Shown one piece after another: positions 27,687 through 38,177 of a DNA stretch of 64,000 nt. The first letter of the stretch is position 1, and every line of letters starts with the position of its first letter. The DNA comes from Candidatus Thioglobus sp. NP1. GTDB taxonomy: Bacteria > Pseudomonadota > Gammaproteobacteria > PS1 > Pseudothioglobaceae. Below the pieces are notes generated by a model, which was given only the letters and a program-made list of their open reading frames with translations, had not been told where the DNA came from and made no database searches. Made by a program: the position numbers and the translations under genes. The stretch spans positions 1,302,001 through 1,366,000 of the forward strand of contig NZ_CP023860.1 of assembly GCF_003326015.1 (NCBI RefSeq), given 5' to 3'.

Positions 27687-28787
27687 ATGTCTGGTAATTC
27701 ATTTGGAAAATTATTTACTTTAACAACAGCGGGTGAGAGTCATGGTGACGCACTTATTGGAATTGTTGATGGTTGTCCTCCAGGAATGGAATTATCAGAA
27801 GCTGATCTTCAGGGTGATCTTGATCTAAGAAAGCCTGGTAGTTCTAGACACACTACTCAAAGAAGGGAATCTGATGCAATTAAAATTGTATCGGGAACCT
27901 TTGAAGGCGTTACTACAGGAACACCAATTGCTCTTGTAATTGAAAATATGGACCAAAGACCAAGGGATTATACAAATATAGCAAATTCTTTTCGTCCCGG
28001 TCATGCTGATTTCACTTATCAACAAAAATATGGAATAAGGGATTACCGTGGTGGTGGTCGCTCTTCTGCGAGAGAAACAGCAATTCGAGTTGCAGCAGGT
28101 GGAATAGCTAAGAAGTACCTTAAATCAAGATATGGTATCGAGATAAATGGATATGTAGCCCAGCTAGGGCCAATAACATTTGAAAACTTTGACTGGAATG
28201 AAGTTCATAATAATCCTTTCTTTTGTCCTGATGCCTCTAAAGTAAGCGAACTTGAAGATTACATGGATAAACTCAGAAAATCGGGTGATTCTATTGGTGC
28301 AAGAATTAATATAGTGGCAAGTAATATGATTACTGGACTAGGAGAACCAATTTTTGATCGTCTTGATGCAGATATAGCCCACGCAATGCTTAGTATTAAT
28401 GCAGTTAAAGGTGTTGAAATTGGAGCAGGATTTGCTGTTGTTGATCAAAAAGGTTCAGACCATAGAGACCCGATAACTCCTGAAGGATTTGTTTCAAATA
28501 ATTCTGGTGGTATCCTCGGAGGGATAAGTTCTGGTCAAGACCTTTTAATATCTATAGCACTAAAACCAACTTCAAGTATTCGCCTTGCAACAGATAGTAT
28601 TGATAAAAAAGGTAATGCTATGGAAATTAGTACTACTGGAAGGCATGACCCGTGCGTCGGTATCAGAGCAACTCCAATCGCTGAAGCGATGCTTGCAATT
28701 ACACTAATGGATCATGCATTAAGAAATCGTGCTCAAAATTTAGATGTATCCTCAACAACCCCGTCTATACCTTCTTCAAAAGCATAG
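27687..28787 (+). CDS. aroC: Chorismate synthase
   Basis: This 366-residue FMN-dependent enzyme makes chorismate from EPSP. The three family signatures are visible: [18 protein letters not shown], the [30 protein letters not shown] region, and the C-terminal [17 protein letters not shown]. The start is the ATG at 27687, because AroC proteins begin a few residues before the G-x3-GKLF segment; the TTG six bases upstream is less likely. It stands alone with its own promoter and precedes the SulP gene by 25 bases. Confidence 0.96.
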   Translation: MSGNSFGKLFTLTTAGESHGDALIGIVDGCPPGMELSEADLQGDLDLRKPGSSRHTTQRRESDAIKIVSGTFEGVTTGTPIALVIENMDQRPRDYTNIANSFRPGHADFTYQQKYGIRDYRGGGRSSARETAIRVAAGGIAKKYLKSRYGIEINGYVAQLGPITFENFDWNEVHNNPFFCPDASKVSELEDYMDKLRKSGDSIGARINIVASNMITGLGEPIFDRLDADIAHAMLSINAVKGVEIGAGFAVVDQKGSDHRDPITPEGFVSNNSGGILGGISSGQDLLISIALKPTSSIRLATDSIDKKGNAMEISTTGRHDPCVGIRATPIAEAMLAITLMDHALRNRAQNLDVSSTTPSIPSSKA

Positions 28788-28812
28788 CTATTAGACAATC
28801 TAAAAGGAAGTA

Positions 28813-30354
28813 ATGTTCAAGCTAATTCATAAGCGCGTTCCTAGTAACGCTAAAAACGATATCCTGTCTGGTCTAACAGTTGCACTAGCATTAGTTCCTG
28901 AGGCAGTTGCATTTGCTCTTCTAGCTGGATTAAATCCTTTGGTTGGACTCTATGCTGCTTTCACCATTGGTATTGTTACTTCAATTCTAGGTGGAAGGCC
29001 AGGAATGATTTCAGGAGCTACAGGAGCAATTGCTGTGGTTATTGGAACCCTTGTTGCACTCCATGGGGTTGAGTACTTATTTGCTGCAGTAGTCTTAACT
29101 GGTTTGATCCAGATTATTTTTGGTTTATTGAAGATGGGTAAGTTTATTCGACTTGTTCCCCACCCAGTTTTTTTAGGTTTTGTTAATGGCCTAGCGATAG
29201 TTATATTCCTATCTCAAGTAAAACAATTTAAGGTCGCTGGAGAGTGGATTACCGGAACTCCTTTAGTAATTATGCTAGCAATAGTTGCAATTACAATGGC
29301 CATTATTCATTTTTTACCTAAAATTACTCGAGCAGTACCATCAACTCTTGTGGCAATAGTTATTGGAACAGTTGCAGTCTTATTTTTAGGTCTTGATACT
29401 AGGACAGTTGGAGATATTTCACCTATTGGAGGAGTCTTCCCTCCATTTCATCTTCCTGATGTTCCATTGAACTTAGAAATGCTTAAAATTGTTTTTCCAT
29501 ATGCCATTGTTATGGCACTAGTTGGGCTTATAGAGAGCCTTTTAACACTTAACTTAATTGATGATCTAACTGAAACAACAGGCCAACCAAATCGTGAATG
29601 TATTGGACAAGGTGTTGCAAATACGGTAACTGGTCTTTTTGGAGGTATGGGTGGATGCGCAATGGTTGGTCAGAGCTTAATAAATATCAAATCAGGTGGT
29701 CGTGGAAGATTGTCAGGAATTACAGCATCAATTATTCTACTATTTTTTATACTTTACCTTTCGAAGTACATCGAAATGATTCCAGTAGCAGTCCTTATTG
29801 GAGTCATGATGATGGTTGTTATAGGTACATTTGAATGGGGTTCTTTTCGTTTATTTGGAAAAATACCATTACCAGATATTATTGTTGGTATTTCTGTAGC
29901 AGTTATTACAGTTTTAACTGATAATTTAGCCCTTGCTGTTATTGCAGGAGTTATTATGTCTGCTCTTTCATATGCATGGGAGTCAGCAGGAAAAATTTCC
30001 TCCATCGAAGAAAATGAGTCAGAAGGTAAAAAGACTTATAAACTTCATGGGGCTTTATTTTTTGCATCAATCAATACCTTTCACGCTATCTTTAACCCAA
30101 AAGAAGATCCAGAGAATGTTTATATTGATTTTGGGGACTCTAGGGTAATTGATCATTCTGCTATTGAAGCAATCGATAAGCTTGCTGATCGCTATCAGAA
30201 AGCTGGTAAGAAATTACACTTGATGCATCTCAGTCCCGAATGTAGGTTACTTTTAAAAACAGCGAAGCATCTAGTCGAGGTAAATGTCTTAGAGGACCCT
30301 CAGTATCATATTGCTATTGATAAAGCCAAAGCAAGAATTGAAGGCACAATATAG
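28813..30354 (+). CDS. SulP/SLC26 family anion transporter
   Basis: This 513-residue inner-membrane protein has about 12-14 hydrophobic segments (residues ~20-385), including the family N-terminal [32 protein letters not shown]-type region (seen at 20-55) and [27 protein letters not shown] cytoplasmic STAS domain (about 405-510) ends the protein. SulP proteins move sulfate, bicarbonate or dicarboxylates; the sequence alone does not say which. The start has a GGAAG Shine-Dalgarno. It converges on uvrB. Confidence 0.9.
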   Translation: MFKLIHKRVPSNAKNDILSGLTVALALVPEAVAFALLAGLNPLVGLYAAFTIGIVTSILGGRPGMISGATGAIAVVIGTLVALHGVEYLFAAVVLTGLIQIIFGLLKMGKFIRLVPHPVFLGFVNGLAIVIFLSQVKQFKVAGEWITGTPLVIMLAIVAITMAIIHFLPKITRAVPSTLVAIVIGTVAVLFLGLDTRTVGDISPIGGVFPPFHLPDVPLNLEMLKIVFPYAIVMALVGLIESLLTLNLIDDLTETTGQPNRECIGQGVANTVTGLFGGMGGCAMVGQSLINIKSGGRGRLSGITASIILLFFILYLSKYIEMIPVAVLIGVMMMVVIGTFEWGSFRLFGKIPLPDIIVGISVAVITVLTDNLALAVIAGVIMSALSYAWESAGKISSIEENESEGKKTYKLHGALFFASINTFHAIFNPKEDPENVYIDFGDSRVIDHSAIEAIDKLADRYQKAGKKLHLMHLSPECRLLLKTAKHLVEVNVLEDPQYHIAIDKAKARIEGTI

Positions 30355-30370
30355 TTTAATAAAAATTATA

Positions 30371-32356
30371 CTATTTGAACTGACTGTCCCTTAATCGCTT
30401 TATTTGATTTCTCATATCTGCTGCTTGCTCAAACTCTAAATCCTCTGCAAATTTATACATCTCTTTTTCAAGACGTTTTAGCTCTTTTGAAAGCTGGACT
30501 GGAGAGAGTCGAATCTGAATAGTCTCTGAATCTAGTTCTGAAAGATCAGACGCAGAGATATCAGTATCCAATATATCAACAATTGGCTTAACCACTCCCA
30601 TAGGCGTTATTCCATATTTTTTATTATAAGCCTCCTGCTTAGTTCTTCTTCTAGAGGTAACATCCATAGCTCTTTGCATTGAATTTGTAATTCTATCTGC
30701 GTACAAAATAACACTACCATTAATGTGCCTTGCAGCCCTTCCCATAGTTTGAACTAAAGATCGCTCAGATCTTAAAAAACCCTCTTTATCGGCATCAAGA
30801 ATTGCAACTAATGAAACTTCAGGGATATCCAAGCCCTCTCTAAGTAGATTAATTCCTACCAAGACATCAAAAATTCCAAGGCGCAGATCACGAATAATTT
30901 CAACCCTTTCGACTGTATCAATATCTGAGTGAAGATAACGAACTTTCACATTATGGTCATTCAAGTAGTCACTTAACTGCTCTGACATTTTCTTGGTAAG
31001 TGTTGTAACTAGAACTCTCTCCTTTACTTTGACCCTCTTATGGATTTCAGATAGAAGATTATCAACCTGGGTTTCAACTGGACGAATATCTATTCCAGGA
31101 TCAAGAAGTCCTGTGGGCCTTACAACTTGCTCAGCAATTACAGTAGAAACCTCTAATTCAAAATTAGCAGGGGTTGCAGAAACCAAAATACATTGATTTA
31201 AACGCTCTGAAAATTCTTCAAACCTTAATGGACGATTGTCAAGCGCTGATGGTAAACGAAAACCAAAATCAACTAATGTAGTCTTACGAGCTCTATCACC
31301 ATTGTACATTCCACCTATCTGGCTTACTGTTACGTGAGACTCATCTAAAATAATTAGGGCATCTTCTGGCATATAGTCAAAGAGAGTTGGTGGTGGTTCT
31401 CCTGGCTTACGACCTGATAGGTAACGTGAGTAATTCTCAATACCTGAGCAATATCCAAGCTCTCTCATCATTTCCATATCCTGTGCAACTCTTTGCGAGA
31501 GTCTTTGATCCTCAACAAGCTTATTCTGAGATAAAAGTTCTTTTTTTCTGATACCAAGTTCAACTTTAATATCATCAAGAATATTTATGATAGTTGACTT
31601 TGGAGTAACGTAATGAGTCTTTGGATATATAGTTATCCTTTGAAGTGCCTTGAGCTTTTCACCAGTTAATGGATCAAACCAATAAAGATTCTCAATCTCA
31701 TCATCAAACATCTCTATACGAACCGCCCTCTCCTCTGAATCAGCAGGAAAAATATCAATAACCTCTCCCTTAACTCTAAAATGACCTCTAATTAATGTGA
31801 CATCATTTCTTGAATATTGCATTTTTGATAAGGTTGCTAGGATTTCCCTCTGATTTGTAATCTCACCAACTGTTAAATGAAGCAACATTTTCATGTAACT
31901 TTCAGGATCACCAAGGCCATAAATTGCAGAAACACTAGCAACTATAATTACATCTTTTCGCTCAAGAAGAGATTTAGTAGCTGATAGTCGCATCTGTTCG
32001 ATCTGCTCATTTATTGATGCATCTTTTTCAATAAAGGTATCTGAAGCAGGGACATATGCCTCGGGTTGATAATAATCATAATAAGAAACAAAATACTCAA
32101 CTGCATTATCTGGAAAAAATTCCTTCATCTCACTATAAAGTTGGGCAGCCAATGTTTTATTAGGAGCCATAATTAGGCTTGGCCTTTGGCTTTGCTCTAT
32201 AACATTTGCGAGGGTAAATGTTTTGCCAGAACCAGTTACCCCAATAAGCGTTTGAAACTTCTCACCAGAATGTATACCATCGAGAAGTTTTTTAATTGCC
32301 TTAGGCTGATCACCCTTTGGTGAAAAATTTGATTTGAGTTGAAATTTTCTAGCCAT
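30371..32356 (-). CDS. uvrB: Excinuclease ABC subunit B
   Basis: This 661-residue helicase-like subunit verifies DNA damage and loads UvrC in nucleotide excision repair. It shows Walker [11 protein letters not shown], the beta-hairpin region [12 protein letters not shown], the DESHVT box, [14 protein letters not shown], the motif V/VI region [17 protein letters not shown] and QTMGRAARH, and the C-terminal UvrC-binding UVR motif ([16 protein letters not shown]). Length matches E. coli UvrB (673). It diverges from the aminotransferase gene at 32418. Confidence 0.98.
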   Translation of the reverse strand: MARKFQLKSNFSPKGDQPKAIKKLLDGIHSGEKFQTLIGVTGSGKTFTLANVIEQSQRPSLIMAPNKTLAAQLYSEMKEFFPDNAVEYFVSYYDYYQPEAYVPASDTFIEKDASINEQIEQMRLSATKSLLERKDVIIVASVSAIYGLGDPESYMKMLLHLTVGEITNQREILATLSKMQYSRNDVTLIRGHFRVKGEVIDIFPADSEERAVRIEMFDDEIENLYWFDPLTGEKLKALQRITIYPKTHYVTPKSTIINILDDIKVELGIRKKELLSQNKLVEDQRLSQRVAQDMEMMRELGYCSGIENYSRYLSGRKPGEPPPTLFDYMPEDALIILDESHVTVSQIGGMYNGDRARKTTLVDFGFRLPSALDNRPLRFEEFSERLNQCILVSATPANFELEVSTVIAEQVVRPTGLLDPGIDIRPVETQVDNLLSEIHKRVKVKERVLVTTLTKKMSEQLSDYLNDHNVKVRYLHSDIDTVERVEIIRDLRLGIFDVLVGINLLREGLDIPEVSLVAILDADKEGFLRSERSLVQTMGRAARHINGSVILYADRITNSMQRAMDVTSRRRTKQEAYNKKYGITPMGVVKPIVDILDTDISASDLSELDSETIQIRLSPVQLSKELKRLEKEMYKFAEDLEFEQAADMRNQIKRLRDSQFK

Positions 32357-32417
32357 TATTGGCAGTTTTTGATTAAAATAAAACCCTTAATTTTAAACCA
32401 TTTAAAGAGTTCAGTAA

Positions 32418-33593
32418 ATGACTACTATCTTATCTAATCGAGTCCAAAAAGTTAAACCATCGGCAACGATGGCTGTGAGTGACAAAGCTAAAGAATTAAA
32501 ATCTCAAGGTGTTCAAATTATCTCTATGGGATCTGGTGAGCCAGACTTTGATACGCCAGTCAATATCCAGAAAGCAGCAATTCATGCTATTGGTGCTGGA
32601 GAGACCAGATATACAGCGGCAGATGGTACACCAGAACTTAAAAAAGCAATACGTGATAAGTTTAAAAGAGAGAATGGGTTAGATTACACAGCTAATGAAG
32701 TTATGGTTTCTTGTGGAGGCAAGCAAGTCTTTTATAACCTTTGCCAAGCTATCCTTAATGAAGGTGATGAAGTAATTATTCCAACTCCCTACTGGGTTTC
32801 ATATCCAGATATGGCGATACTTGCTGATGCAACACCTGTATTTATTGAGGCTGGATTAGATCAAGATTTTAAAATTACACCACAGCAACTTGAGGCAAGC
32901 ATCAATTCTAAATCAAAACTTTTAGTTTTAAATAGCCCTTCCAATCCAACAGGATCTGTTTACAGTAAGTCTGAAATTGAAGCCCTTGGGGAGGTACTAA
33001 AGAAACACCCTCAAGTTCTTATTATTAGTGATGATATTTATGAGCATATTCGCTGGGGCAATGATGAATTTATAAACATTGCCATGGCTTGTCCAGAGCT
33101 TAAAGATAGGATTATAATCCTTAACGGTGTTTCTAAAGCTTATGCCATGACAGGTTGGAGAATTGGCTATGCTGCAGGTCCTGAACTCGTAATTAAAGCT
33201 ATGAAAAAAATCCAAGGACAATCAACATCTAATCCAAGCTCAATTTCACAAGCTGCTGCTCTTGAGGCAATTAATGGCGACCAGTCCTTTATTACTATGA
33301 TGGTTGAGGCATTTGAGCGTCGTCATAATTTTCTTGTTGATAGTCTTAATGCAATAGATGGAATCGAGTGTCCTCGCTCAGGTGGTGCTTTCTATTCATT
33401 TCCAAAGGTTCAGGGTCTTATTGAACGTATTGGTCTTCAAGATGATGTTGAATTTTCAACCTATTGTTTAGAAAAATTAAGTTTAGCTGTAGTTCCTGGG
33501 TCAGCTTTTGGAGCCCCAGGCTATGTAAGATTATCCTTTGCAACAAGTATGGATAATATTAAATTATCAGTTGAAAAATTAGCAAGTATTTAA
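32418..33593 (+). CDS. Aspartate aminotransferase, class I (AAT subgroup I-gamma type)
   Basis: This 391-residue PLP enzyme interconverts aspartate/2-oxoglutarate and oxaloacetate/glutamate. Family features: MGSGEPDFDTP, the YTAADGTPELKKAI substrate lid, NSPSNPTG, ISDDIYEHI, the PLP lysine in LNGVSKAYAMTGWRIGY, and the C-terminal arginine in GYVRLSFA. It is of the Thermus/Bacillus AspB kind rather than E. coli AspC. Some relatives also act on prephenate, so the exact substrate range is open. Confidence 0.9.
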   Translation: MTTILSNRVQKVKPSATMAVSDKAKELKSQGVQIISMGSGEPDFDTPVNIQKAAIHAIGAGETRYTAADGTPELKKAIRDKFKRENGLDYTANEVMVSCGGKQVFYNLCQAILNEGDEVIIPTPYWVSYPDMAILADATPVFIEAGLDQDFKITPQQLEASINSKSKLLVLNSPSNPTGSVYSKSEIEALGEVLKKHPQVLIISDDIYEHIRWGNDEFINIAMACPELKDRIIILNGVSKAYAMTGWRIGYAAGPELVIKAMKKIQGQSTSNPSSISQAAALEAINGDQSFITMMVEAFERRHNFLVDSLNAIDGIECPRSGGAFYSFPKVQGLIERIGLQDDVEFSTYCLEKLSLAVVPGSAFGAPGYVRLSFATSMDNIKLSVEKLASI

Positions 33594-33608
33594 ATATAAA
33601 ATTTTTGC

Positions 33609-33632
33609 TTGACATCAAAAATTGCTTAAGAT
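33609..33632 (+). promoter_or_regulatory. Candidate promoter for the aldehyde dehydrogenase gene
   Basis: A perfect TTGACA (33609-33614) is followed 15-16 bases later by GATAAC/ATAACC. A strong AGGAG Shine-Dalgarno then precedes the ATG at 33664. The -10 match is only moderate. Confidence 0.4.
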
Positions 33633-33663
33633 AACCTCTAATTTATTATTAGGAGAAAAAAAC

Positions 33664-35091
33664 ATGTTAGATAAAAGAAAATTCTACATTAATGGTCAGT
33701 GGGTTGAGCCATCAACCAAGAATGACTTAGATGTTATTAATCCTTCAGATGAAAGTGTATGTGCGGTTATTTCTCTTGGTTCGCAAGCAGATACTGATGC
33801 TGCTGTTGCTGCTGCAAGGGCAGCATTTCCTTCTTGGTCTGTCTCAACAAAAGCTGATAGAATTGCCTTATTAGAAAGATTACATACCATCTACGAAAGA
33901 AGGATGGATGATATGGCTGAGGTAATCTCAATGGAAATGGGAGCACCTATTGACTTTGCCAAGTCATCACAAGCTCCAAGTGGAACAGAAGCGATTGAAG
34001 ATTTCCTAAATCAACTAAGAAAGTTTGAATTTGAAAAACAACTTGATGATTCTGATAATCAATTAATTTATGAACCAAAAGGAGTATGTGCATTAATTAC
34101 TCCATGGAATTGGCCAATTAGTCAGGTCGCTCTTAAAGTTATCCCAGCAATTGCTGCAGGGTGCACTATGGTCCTTAAACCATCTGAACTTGCGCCGTTA
34201 GATTCTATGATTTTTGCTGAAATGCTTGAAGAGGCTGGCTGCCCTCCTGGAGTATTTAATCTTGTTAATGGTGATGGTGTTGGAGTAGGTAGTCAACTTA
34301 CCTCTCATCCAGATGTTGATATGGTCTCCTTTACAGGCTCAACAAGAGCTGGTGCTTTAATTTCTCATAATGCTGCCGATGACTTTAAAAGAGTTGGATT
34401 AGAGCTTGGTGGTAAAGGCGCAAATATTATCTTTGCTGATGCGGATGAGAAGGCAGTTAAAAGGGGTGTTAGGCATTGTTTCAACAATACTGGACAGTCA
34501 TGTAATGCACCAACAAGAATGCTTGTAGAGAGGTCAATTTATAATCAGGCAGTAGAAATAGCAAAAGAAACAGCCATTTCAACTAAAACAGATATTGCTT
34601 CAAATACTGGCAGGCATTTGGGTCCAGTTGTATCAAAACTTCAGTTCGATAAGATTCAAGCCCTTATTCAGGCTGGTATTGATGAAAATGCTACATTAGT
34701 CATTGGTGGAACTGGAAAACCTGAAGGACTTGAAACAGGCTACTTTGTAAAACCAACAATTTTTGCTGATGTCAACAATCAAATGACAGTTGCTCGCACT
34801 GAAATTTTTGGTCCTGTTCTTTCTATGATTCCTTTTGATACTGAAGAAGAGGCCATTGCAATTGCTAACGATACCCCATATGGTTTAGAAAATTATGTTC
34901 AAACTCAGGATCCTGAGAAAGCTAAACGAATCTCAAAAAAACTACTTTCTGGAGTTGTAGAAGTCAATGGTAAAGGTTTAGCATTAGGATCTCCATTTGG
35001 TGGCTTCAAGCACTCTGGAATTGGAAGAGAAGGTGGAGAGCATGGATTCAATGAATTTATTGAGGTTAAAGTAGTTACTGGTTGGACTTAA
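33664..35091 (+). CDS. NAD(P)+-dependent aldehyde dehydrogenase
   Basis: This 475-residue enzyme oxidises an aldehyde to its acid. The coenzyme region PWNWPISQVALKVIPAIAAG, FTGSTRAG, the catalytic glutamate in LELGGKGANI and the catalytic cysteine in FNNTGQSCNAPTRM are all intact. ATG 33664 is chosen because AGGAG stands eight bases before it; a longer frame from 33622 has no such site. The specific aldehyde is not predictable; context with the M81 protein suggests a catabolic role. Confidence 0.88.
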   Translation: MLDKRKFYINGQWVEPSTKNDLDVINPSDESVCAVISLGSQADTDAAVAAARAAFPSWSVSTKADRIALLERLHTIYERRMDDMAEVISMEMGAPIDFAKSSQAPSGTEAIEDFLNQLRKFEFEKQLDDSDNQLIYEPKGVCALITPWNWPISQVALKVIPAIAAGCTMVLKPSELAPLDSMIFAEMLEEAGCPPGVFNLVNGDGVGVGSQLTSHPDVDMVSFTGSTRAGALISHNAADDFKRVGLELGGKGANIIFADADEKAVKRGVRHCFNNTGQSCNAPTRMLVERSIYNQAVEIAKETAISTKTDIASNTGRHLGPVVSKLQFDKIQALIQAGIDENATLVIGGTGKPEGLETGYFVKPTIFADVNNQMTVARTEIFGPVLSMIPFDTEEEAIAIANDTPYGLENYVQTQDPEKAKRISKKLLSGVVEVNGKGLALGSPFGGFKHSGIGREGGEHGFNEFIEVKVVTGWT

Positions 35092-35112
35092 TTAACTTTT
35101 AATTACTTCTCC

Positions 35113-36513
35113 ATGCCCTCTAAAAACGTAGCTATTGGTGGTATCAGTACAGAATGTAGCAGTTATTCCCCACTTTATCAAAAAGAGAGTGACTTTACCT
35201 CTCTTGATGGTGAAGCATTGCTTGATTTAATTGATTTTCCATTTAATGAATACGATTTAGTAGCTTATCCCATATTTTTCAATAAATCAGTCCCTGGTGG
35301 ACCAATTGAAGGCGAATACTTTGAACAAATAAAAGATAAGTTTATTGAACAGCTAAAACAAATAGACAATCTTGATGGTGTTCTTCTTCTTATGCATGGT
35401 GCAATGCTTGTTAATGGTATAGATGATCCTGAGGGAGAGTGGATTTCTTCAGTTCGTAAAGCAGTTGGTAAAGACTGCATAATTTCAGTCAGCTTTGATC
35501 TTCATGGCCAAATTACCAACAAGATTATTGAAAATATTGACGCCTTTACTGCCTTTAGAACAGCACCCCATATTGATGTTATTGATACTTATAGACGCGC
35601 GTCTATTATTCTTGCAAGGGCACTGAAAGATAATTATCGACCTTGTGTTGTATGGTCACCGATTCCATTGTTGGTTTCAGGTGAAATGTCATCAACCTTT
35701 ATGGAGCCCTGTTATTCAATATATCAAAGCCTAGAGCTTTATGACCAAGAGCCAAATATTCTTGACTCAAATCTTATGATTGGTTATGTTTGGGCAGATA
35801 CTAAGAGAGCTACAGCAGCAGCAGTTGTTACATGTACAAACCAAAATTCTGGTGCTGTTGTTTGCAAAAATATTGCTAATCAGTATTGGGATTGTCGTAA
35901 AAACCTTAAGTCAGATATGAAAACAGGCGGCATAAAAGATGCTATCAATTGGTTAGGTGGAGATTTTTCAATTATTGCAGATAGTGGTGATAATCCAACA
36001 GCTGGTGGTGTTGGTGATAGGGCTGATATTTTGAAGGAGGTCTTAGAAAGTGAAATTAAAGATACTTTGTTTGCCGGCATTGCATCAAAATCAGCTTATG
36101 ATGAACTCAAACAAGGTAAGAAATTCAATCTAGGTGGAAGTTTTGGAGGGGGTGGCCCTTCACTTGAGCTTTTAGCTGAAAGCGTATATTTTGAAAATAA
36201 ATGTGCAGTAGTTAAAGTTAAAAATTCAACAATTATAATCTCGAGTATTAGACGCCCTTTTCATAATATGGCTGACTTTACAAAACTCAAAATAGACCTT
36301 AAAGACTTTAAACTTTTGATAGTTAAATCAGGCTATCTTTCTCCAGAGCTTCAAGAACTTTTAGCACCTTCATTTATGGTGTTATCAGATGGCGCTGTAA
36401 ACCAAGATCTAAAAAGCATAGAAAATATTAATAGAAACAAAAAAATTTACCCATTCCAGGATTTCAGCGACTTTACCCCACAGGTAAGTAATGGATTAAT
36501 CCTAATTAATTAG
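35113..36513 (+). CDS. M81 family metallopeptidase-like protein (MlrC-like)
   Basis: This 466-residue protein belongs to the M81/MlrC family, named for microcystinase. Seen: the N-terminal IGGISTECSSYSP, LLLMHGAMLVNG-D-PEGE, SFDLHGQIT with metal-ligand candidates Asp and His, and the highly conserved ADSGDNPTAGGVGD segment near residue 300, followed by the C-terminal DUF-type domain. Many relatives sit in amino-acid or opine catabolic clusters, so the microcystinase name should not be taken as function. It follows the aldehyde dehydrogenase by 21 bases and overlaps the convergent serine hydrolase by 8. Confidence 0.85.
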   Translation: MPSKNVAIGGISTECSSYSPLYQKESDFTSLDGEALLDLIDFPFNEYDLVAYPIFFNKSVPGGPIEGEYFEQIKDKFIEQLKQIDNLDGVLLLMHGAMLVNGIDDPEGEWISSVRKAVGKDCIISVSFDLHGQITNKIIENIDAFTAFRTAPHIDVIDTYRRASIILARALKDNYRPCVVWSPIPLLVSGEMSSTFMEPCYSIYQSLELYDQEPNILDSNLMIGYVWADTKRATAAAVVTCTNQNSGAVVCKNIANQYWDCRKNLKSDMKTGGIKDAINWLGGDFSIIADSGDNPTAGGVGDRADILKEVLESEIKDTLFAGIASKSAYDELKQGKKFNLGGSFGGGGPSLELLAESVYFENKCAVVKVKNSTIIISSIRRPFHNMADFTKLKIDLKDFKLLIVKSGYLSPELQELLAPSFMVLSDGAVNQDLKSIENINRNKKIYPFQDFSDFTPQVSNGLILIN

Positions 36514-37612
36514 TTGCATCTAAGATACCACTTATAAGAGCCTGCTCATTCCATTGATTTGGACCTGCTCCAACTCTTACAACAATTAAATCTTCAGAAG
36601 GAACAACATAACACCTATTTGAGTTGTAACCCTCCAATGCAAACATATCTTTTGGAAGTCCAGGCCAACGAGTGCCTTTTGTATTTATCCAAAAAGTATA
36701 TCCATAATCTTGATTTAGCTTTTGTGAAGGTTTTGTAGCAACATCAACCCACCAATTTGGAATAATCTGCTTACCTTCCCAAAAACCTTTATTCAAGAGT
36801 AAGTATCCAAATCTAGCTAGATCTCTTGCTGAAATATGCAGACCTATATGAGAACTTGTATGAGGCCCTAAAAATTGACCACCGCCAAGAACATCCCAGC
36901 TTGCATTTTCAATTCCTATTTGACTGAACACTTTTTCCTGCATGTATTCATGAATCTCTTTTTTCATAATTGATTTAAATAGTATTGATAAATGAGCCAT
37001 TGCAGGATCACTGTAATCCCAAATTTCTCCTGGTTTAGCAATTAAAGTGTTAGTTTTTTTTCCATATCGATTTTCGCAATAACCAAGAGCATGCTCAAAA
37101 GGACCATGATTACTATTTGTTGGAATACCAAAAGTAAGTCTATCCTCTCCTGCAATACCGGAGGTCATACTCAGTAAATGCCCAATCGTTATACCCTCCT
37201 TTCGCTTGTCAGTAACCTGCAGTTTTTTAGGTAGAAAGTTATAGGCTAAAGTGTTTAAATCAACTTGAGCGTTACCTGGAAGCGTCCCTTTTCGACTCTC
37301 TTCAAACAAAAGGCCCCAAGCAGTTCCAGTAAATGATTTTGTACATGACCAGATATCAAATCGACTTCCAGGCAAAGTCATAAAACTATAGTGTTCTTTT
37401 ATTAAATGGCCATTTCTAATAATTACAATACCAGATGCATAATTATCAGAAAAGCGTTTGTAATTTTCAATAACTATGTTTAATCTATCCAAATTCATTC
37501 TAGTAAGGTTTTTTATTGCCTTATTATCTTGAAGGATACGCCAACCTCCTTTTGAATCTGCAGAAGGGTAGTAATTATCTTTTTGGGGTTTCATGATTTT
37601 CATTTTTGTCAT
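36506..37612 (-). CDS. Serine hydrolase, class C beta-lactamase family
   Basis: This 368-residue protein (from ATG 37612; a TTG at 37621 is also possible) is of the penicillin-binding/beta-lactamase fold: S-x-x-K in DIWSCTKSFTGTAWG (about residue 90), a Y-S-D in IWDYSDPAMAHL in the place of Y-x-N, and YGYTFWINTKG with the C-terminal FALEGYNSNRCYVVPSEDLIVVRVG region. Relatives are esterases, D-aminopeptidases and 6-aminohexanoate-dimer hydrolases; true beta-lactamase activity is not implied. No signal peptide is seen, so it is probably cytoplasmic. Confidence 0.82.
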   Translation of the reverse strand: MTKMKIMKPQKDNYYPSADSKGGWRILQDNKAIKNLTRMNLDRLNIVIENYKRFSDNYASGIVIIRNGHLIKEHYSFMTLPGSRFDIWSCTKSFTGTAWGLLFEESRKGTLPGNAQVDLNTLAYNFLPKKLQVTDKRKEGITIGHLLSMTSGIAGEDRLTFGIPTNSNHGPFEHALGYCENRYGKKTNTLIAKPGEIWDYSDPAMAHLSILFKSIMKKEIHEYMQEKVFSQIGIENASWDVLGGGQFLGPHTSSHIGLHISARDLARFGYLLLNKGFWEGKQIIPNWWVDVATKPSQKLNQDYGYTFWINTKGTRWPGLPKDMFALEGYNSNRCYVVPSEDLIVVRVGAGPNQWNEQALISGILDATN

Positions 37613-37727
37613 TGTACTCAACTAATAAAAAAATTATTTAAATTTAAAAAAATAAAGTAGTCCTTTATGACATATATTAAAGATTCATGTCTTGTGGTAA
37701 GATTATAGAAAAATAAGGGGATATGAT

Positions 37728-38099
37728 ATGACTTTAGCTTTAGTTTACCGGCTCAATGGCTTACTAGGTCTTTTGTGGGCAGCGTCTATGTGGTTTGGTA
37801 CTGATATGATGGCTGCAACTTATGGTTGGGAAGTTACCGCACCAATGATTACAATGTCACAATTTTTAGGGATGTCATTTCTATTTACTGCTGTTATTTT
37901 CCTAATGCTTCCAAATTGGACTTCACTGAAACAGCTGAAAAAAGCAACTATAACTCTTATCATTCTGCAGATATTAGCAATTGCACTTCAAGTTTTTCAT
38001 TTATCAACTGGCGCTATACCTGCTGGAGGTATGCAGTACTTTGGAATTGGTTTAAGTAGTTTGTTTGTAATTCTTTTCTACTGGAAATCTCGCGCCTAA
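37728..38099 (+). CDS. Small four-helix membrane protein, unknown
   Basis: This 123-residue protein has four predicted membrane helices (about residues 5-25, 40-62, 72-92, 98-118) and a short basic C-terminus. I recognise no conserved motif. An extended -10-like TGG-TAAGAT lies near 37690 and an AAGGGG Shine-Dalgarno eight bases before the ATG. A strong terminator follows, so it is probably a single-gene transcript. Confidence 0.75.
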   Translation: MTLALVYRLNGLLGLLWAASMWFGTDMMAATYGWEVTAPMITMSQFLGMSFLFTAVIFLMLPNWTSLKQLKKATITLIILQILAIALQVFHLSTGAIPAGGMQYFGIGLSSLFVILFYWKSRA

Positions 38100-38125
38100 T
38101 TAGTAATTTATTATATTTTTATGTT

Positions 38126-38157
38126 AAAAAGGAGGTCATAATTAACCTCCTTTTTTT
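38126..38157 (+). terminator. Rho-independent terminator
   Basis: A GGAGGT/ACCTCC stem (38131-38136 with 38145-38150) closes an eight-base loop. It is flanked by five A on the left and seven T on the right, so the stem extends by A-T pairs to 11 bp. It ends the transcript of the small membrane protein and separates it from the transporter gene. Confidence 0.9.
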
Positions 38158-38177
38158 AATGGCATTAAAAAATAAAT

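Noticed and set aside
35113-36513. Microcystin-degradation cluster (mlrC)
   Set aside because: No mlrA, mlrB or mlrD neighbours are present; M81 proteins are widespread with other roles.
36506-37612. Antibiotic-resistance beta-lactamase
   Set aside because: No signal peptide, Y-S-D in place of the class C Y-x-N, and no resistance context; the fold is shared by many esterases and amidases.
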